Source of the DNA: Antarcticibacterium flavum | GTDB taxonomy: Bacteria > Bacteroidota > Bacteroidia > Flavobacteriales > Flavobacteriaceae | DNA length: 64,000 bases | Direction of reading: 5' to 3' | Assembly: GCF_006159205.1 (NCBI RefSeq) | Contig: NZ_CP040812.1 | Span: 1,860,001 to 1,924,000, forward strand | Part shown: positions 61,757 through 64,000 of the stretch, piece after piece | Layout of the letters: the number at the start of each line of letters is the position of its first letter | How positions within the stretch are numbered: position 1 is the stretch's first letter | Notes under the pieces: generated by a model | The model's input: only the letters and a program-made list of their open reading frames with translations | Database searches by the model: none | Told to the model about the DNA's origin: nothing | Program-made: the position numbers and the translations under genes

Positions 61757-64000
61757 CTACTTCGCTAATTCCCCCTTTGGGGGTGAGGGGGCTTTTAAAG
61801 GCTCCAAAACTTTCAACGCCCTTTCCACAGAAGTTATCTTTTCAAAAGTGAGCAACAACCTCAACCCGGCGCGGGTTTTCTTTTCTTTCATGGTGCAGGA
61901 ATGCGGATGGGTTTGTACGTATTGCAGCACTTTCGTAAAGGCTTTGGTTTTGTAAAAATCAGATTGCTGATCTGAAATAAAGTAACCTATCATTTTACCC
62001 TGTTTCATCACGACTTTTTCGAGACCTATTTTGGAAGCGATCCATTTGATTCGCACACTGTTCAATAGGTCCACCGCCTGTGTGGGCAGTTCTCCAAAAC
62101 GATCCACCAGCCTGGTCTCAAATTTCTGCAGGTCCTCTTCAGTTTGGATGCCGTTTAATTCGGTGTAGAGATTTAGCCTCTCGGTTATATTGTTGATGTA
62201 ATCATCGGGGAACAGCAGTTCAAAATCGGTATCGATCTGGGTGTCTTTAACGAAGGTCTTATCTTCAATATTTGTGCTATCGCTGTAAAGCTCCTTGAAT
62301 TCATTTTCCTTTAGCTCCTCAATGGCCTCATTCAGGATCTTTTGGTAGGTATCAAATCCTATTTCGTTGATAAAGCCGCTTTGCTCTCCTCCAAGAAGAT
62401 CTCCGGCTCCGCGTATCTCCAGATCCTTCATCGCGATATTGAATCCGCTTCCTAGTTCGCTGAATTGTTCCAGAGCAGTGATTCGCTTACGAGCATCATC
62501 TGTCATTGCAGAATATGGCGGAGTGATAAAATAGCAGAAGGCTTTTTTGTTGCTCCGGCCTACCCGGCCCCGCATTTGGTGCAGATCTGATAATCCGAAG
62601 TTATTCGCATTGTTGATGAAGATAGTGTTGGCGTTTGTAACATCCAATCCGCTTTCAATAATGGTGGTAGAAACCAGCACATCGAATTCCCCATTCATAA
62701 AGGAAAGCATGAGTTTCTCCAGTTTCTTCCCTTCCATTTGCCCATGGCCTACGGCCACTTTGGCATCTGGCACCAGGCGCTGTACCATCCCGGCGACTTC
62801 TTTAATATTCTCGATCCTGTTATGTATAAAGAACACCTGCCCCCCACGCTGAATTTCATACATCACCGCGTCGCGAATGGTCTCTTCAGAAAATCGTATT
62901 ACATGGCTCTCAATGGGATACCTGTTAGGCGGCGGAGTCGTAATTGTACTAAGATCCCTCGCAGCCATCAAACTGAATTGCAGTGTACGCGGTATTGGGG
63001 TTGCTGTTAAGGTGAGCGTATCCACGTTTTCTTTAATAGTCTTAAGCTTATCCTTTACCGCTACCCCAAACTTCTGTTCCTCATCCACGATCAACAAGCC
63101 CAAATCTTTAAATTTAACCGACTTGTTCACCAGCTGATGGGTACCAATGATGATGTCTACCTTTCCGTTCTCCAGTTCTTCCAGGGTTTGCTTCCGCTCT
63201 TTCGCTGTCCTAAATCGGTTTAAATAATCCACGGTAACAGGAAAATCCTTCAGCCGTTCTGTAAAGGTCTTGTGATGCTGAAAAGCCAGAATGGTAGTGG
63301 GTACTAAAACAGCGACCTGCTTTCCGTTATCTACCGCTTTGAAGGCAGCGCGAATGGCCACTTCTGTCTTTCCGAAGCCAACATCCCCGCATACAAGCCT
63401 GTCCATAGGCCGCTCGTTTTCCATGTCCAGTTTTACTGCTTCAGTAGCTGTGCTCTGGTCCGGTGTATCCTCATAGATAAAAGAAGCCTCAAGCTCATGT
63501 TGCAAATAACTATCAGGCCCAAAAGCAAATCCTTTTTGCAGCCTTCGCTTGGCGTATAATTCGATTAAATTGTAAGCAATATGCTTAACCCGGGCCTTGG
63601 TCTTCTGTTTTAAATTCTTCCATGCGTTGCTGCCCAGTTTATATATCTTCGGCGGTTTCCCGTCCTTTCCGTTGTATTTTGAAATTTTGTGCAGGGAGTG
63701 AATACTCAGGTATAAAATATCACGCTCCCCGTAAATAAGCTTGATCGCCTCCTGCATCTTGCCTTCCACCTCTATCTTTTGGAGTCCGCCAAATTTCCCA
63801 ATCCCGTGGTCAATATGAGTGACGTAATCCCCTACCTCAAGATTGGTAAGCTCCTTAAGAGTGATCGCCTGCTTCTTGGCATAGCCGTTCTTGAGCTGGA
63901 ATTTATGGTAGCGCTCAAAGATCTGGTGATCTGTGTAACACACCATTTTGGCCGTATCATCGATAAAACCCTGGTATATTGAAAGCACCACGGTTTGATA
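61757..64000 (-). CDS. mfd: Transcription-repair coupling factor (C-terminal part, cut by the window)
   Basis: Removes stalled RNA polymerase and brings in UvrA. About 745 residues of the C-terminal two-thirds are seen; the frame runs on past the right edge. The RNA-polymerase-interaction region (LTNLEVGDYVTHIDHGIGKF) comes first. Next is the translocase: GDVGFGKTEVAIRAAFK (Walker A), LLIVDEEQKFGV (motif II, DEEQ), LTATPIPRTLQFSL and MRGRVGRSNKKAFCYF. The TRCF domain follows. The last dozen residues, KAPSPPKGELAK, are encoded by a CCCCCTTTGGGGG intergenic repeat that has run into the gene. Confidence 0.95.
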   Translation of the reverse strand, partial: YQTVVLSIYQGFIDDTAKMVCYTDHQIFERYHKFQLKNGYAKKQAITLKELTNLEVGDYVTHIDHGIGKFGGLQKIEVEGKMQEAIKLIYGERDILYLSIHSLHKISKYNGKDGKPPKIYKLGSNAWKNLKQKTKARVKHIAYNLIELYAKRRLQKGFAFGPDSYLQHELEASFIYEDTPDQSTATEAVKLDMENERPMDRLVCGDVGFGKTEVAIRAAFKAVDNGKQVAVLVPTTILAFQHHKTFTERLKDFPVTVDYLNRFRTAKERKQTLEELENGKVDIIIGTHQLVNKSVKFKDLGLLIVDEEQKFGVAVKDKLKTIKENVDTLTLTATPIPRTLQFSLMAARDLSTITTPPPNRYPIESHVIRFSEETIRDAVMYEIQRGGQVFFIHNRIENIKEVAGMVQRLVPDAKVAVGHGQMEGKKLEKLMLSFMNGEFDVLVSTTIIESGLDVTNANTIFINNANNFGLSDLHQMRGRVGRSNKKAFCYFITPPYSAMTDDARKRITALEQFSELGSGFNIAMKDLEIRGAGDLLGGEQSGFINEIGFDTYQKILNEAIEELKENEFKELYSDSTNIEDKTFVKDTQIDTDFELLFPDDYINNITERLNLYTELNGIQTEEDLQKFETRLVDRFGELPTQAVDLLNSVRIKWIASKIGLEKVVMKQGKMIGYFISDQQSDFYKTKAFTKVLQYVQTHPHSCTMKEKKTRAGLRLLLTFEKITSVERALKVLEPLKAPSPPKGELAK

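Overview
The window reads as chromosome of a marine-type member of the Flavobacteriaceae (Bacteroidota). Support: a UpxY-type NusG paralogue, GxxExxY and DUF547 proteins, Bacteroidota-style -7 boxes (TAnnTTTG), many short secreted or lipoproteins, and long gene-free spacers filled with repeat families typical of flavobacterial genomes. The genus cannot be fixed from this sequence. I see no rRNA, tRNA or CRISPR array.

Layout. 0.1-3.3 kb: an OFA-type MFS transporter between repeat blocks. 3.4-8.8 kb (minus strand): a short GDP-fucose operon (upxY, gmd, GxxExxY, fcl) interrupted by a group II intron just before fcl. 9.3-11.4 kb: a HigBA-like toxin-antitoxin pair and an AraC regulator. 12.1-22.0 kb: an arsenosugar-type cluster (peroxidase-like protein, ArsS, TIGR04282 transferase, purine nucleoside phosphorylase), then DUF547, an FAD oxidoreductase and a membrane ferredoxin, with mobile repeats and a RAYT transposase between them. 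22.0-27.0 kb: HepT/MntA, a nucleoside-diphosphate-sugar epimerase-like protein, an M28 peptidase, a CBS protein and a zinc-ribbon protein. 27.4-39.1 kb (plus strand): a tightly packed eleven-step sugar and glycosyltransferase operon ending in a terminator. 39.3-53.4 kb: housekeeping and conserved genes (DUF389, a short SSB, an M16 peptidase, an HDAC-like protein, metG, yraN, an outer-membrane barrel) and a decayed YefM/YoeB pair. 53.7-61.6 kb: a tandem array of lipoproteins. 61.8 kb to the end: mfd, cut by the window edge.

The most unusual locus is the 53.7-61.6 kb array. Three copies share an almost identical lipoprotein N-terminal region and a Gly/Pro linker. They then diverge into different C-terminal domains, each with an HExxH motif, a Cys near its start and a Cys within the last few residues. 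Each copy is followed, usually with overlapping start and stop codons, by a roughly 190-residue lipoprotein of a second family. All the large partners are broken (homopolymer frameshift, nonsense codon, 5' truncation) while three of the four small partners are intact. That pattern, the shared N-terminus with swapped C-termini and the promoterless third copy resemble a polymorphic toxin-immunity locus; this is inference. Fragments of the 3' end of mfd lie at the module junctions, so the array appears to have grown by duplication beside mfd.

A second theme is repeat families that carry their own nuclease-like gene: REP hairpins around a RAYT transposase, about 197 bp TGTCAT-ended elements around a GIY-YIG gene, and inverted ACTCCGTG blocks around a GxxExxY gene. 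Several frameshifts fall in homopolymer runs, so either phase variation or consensus error should be tested before the broken genes are interpreted.
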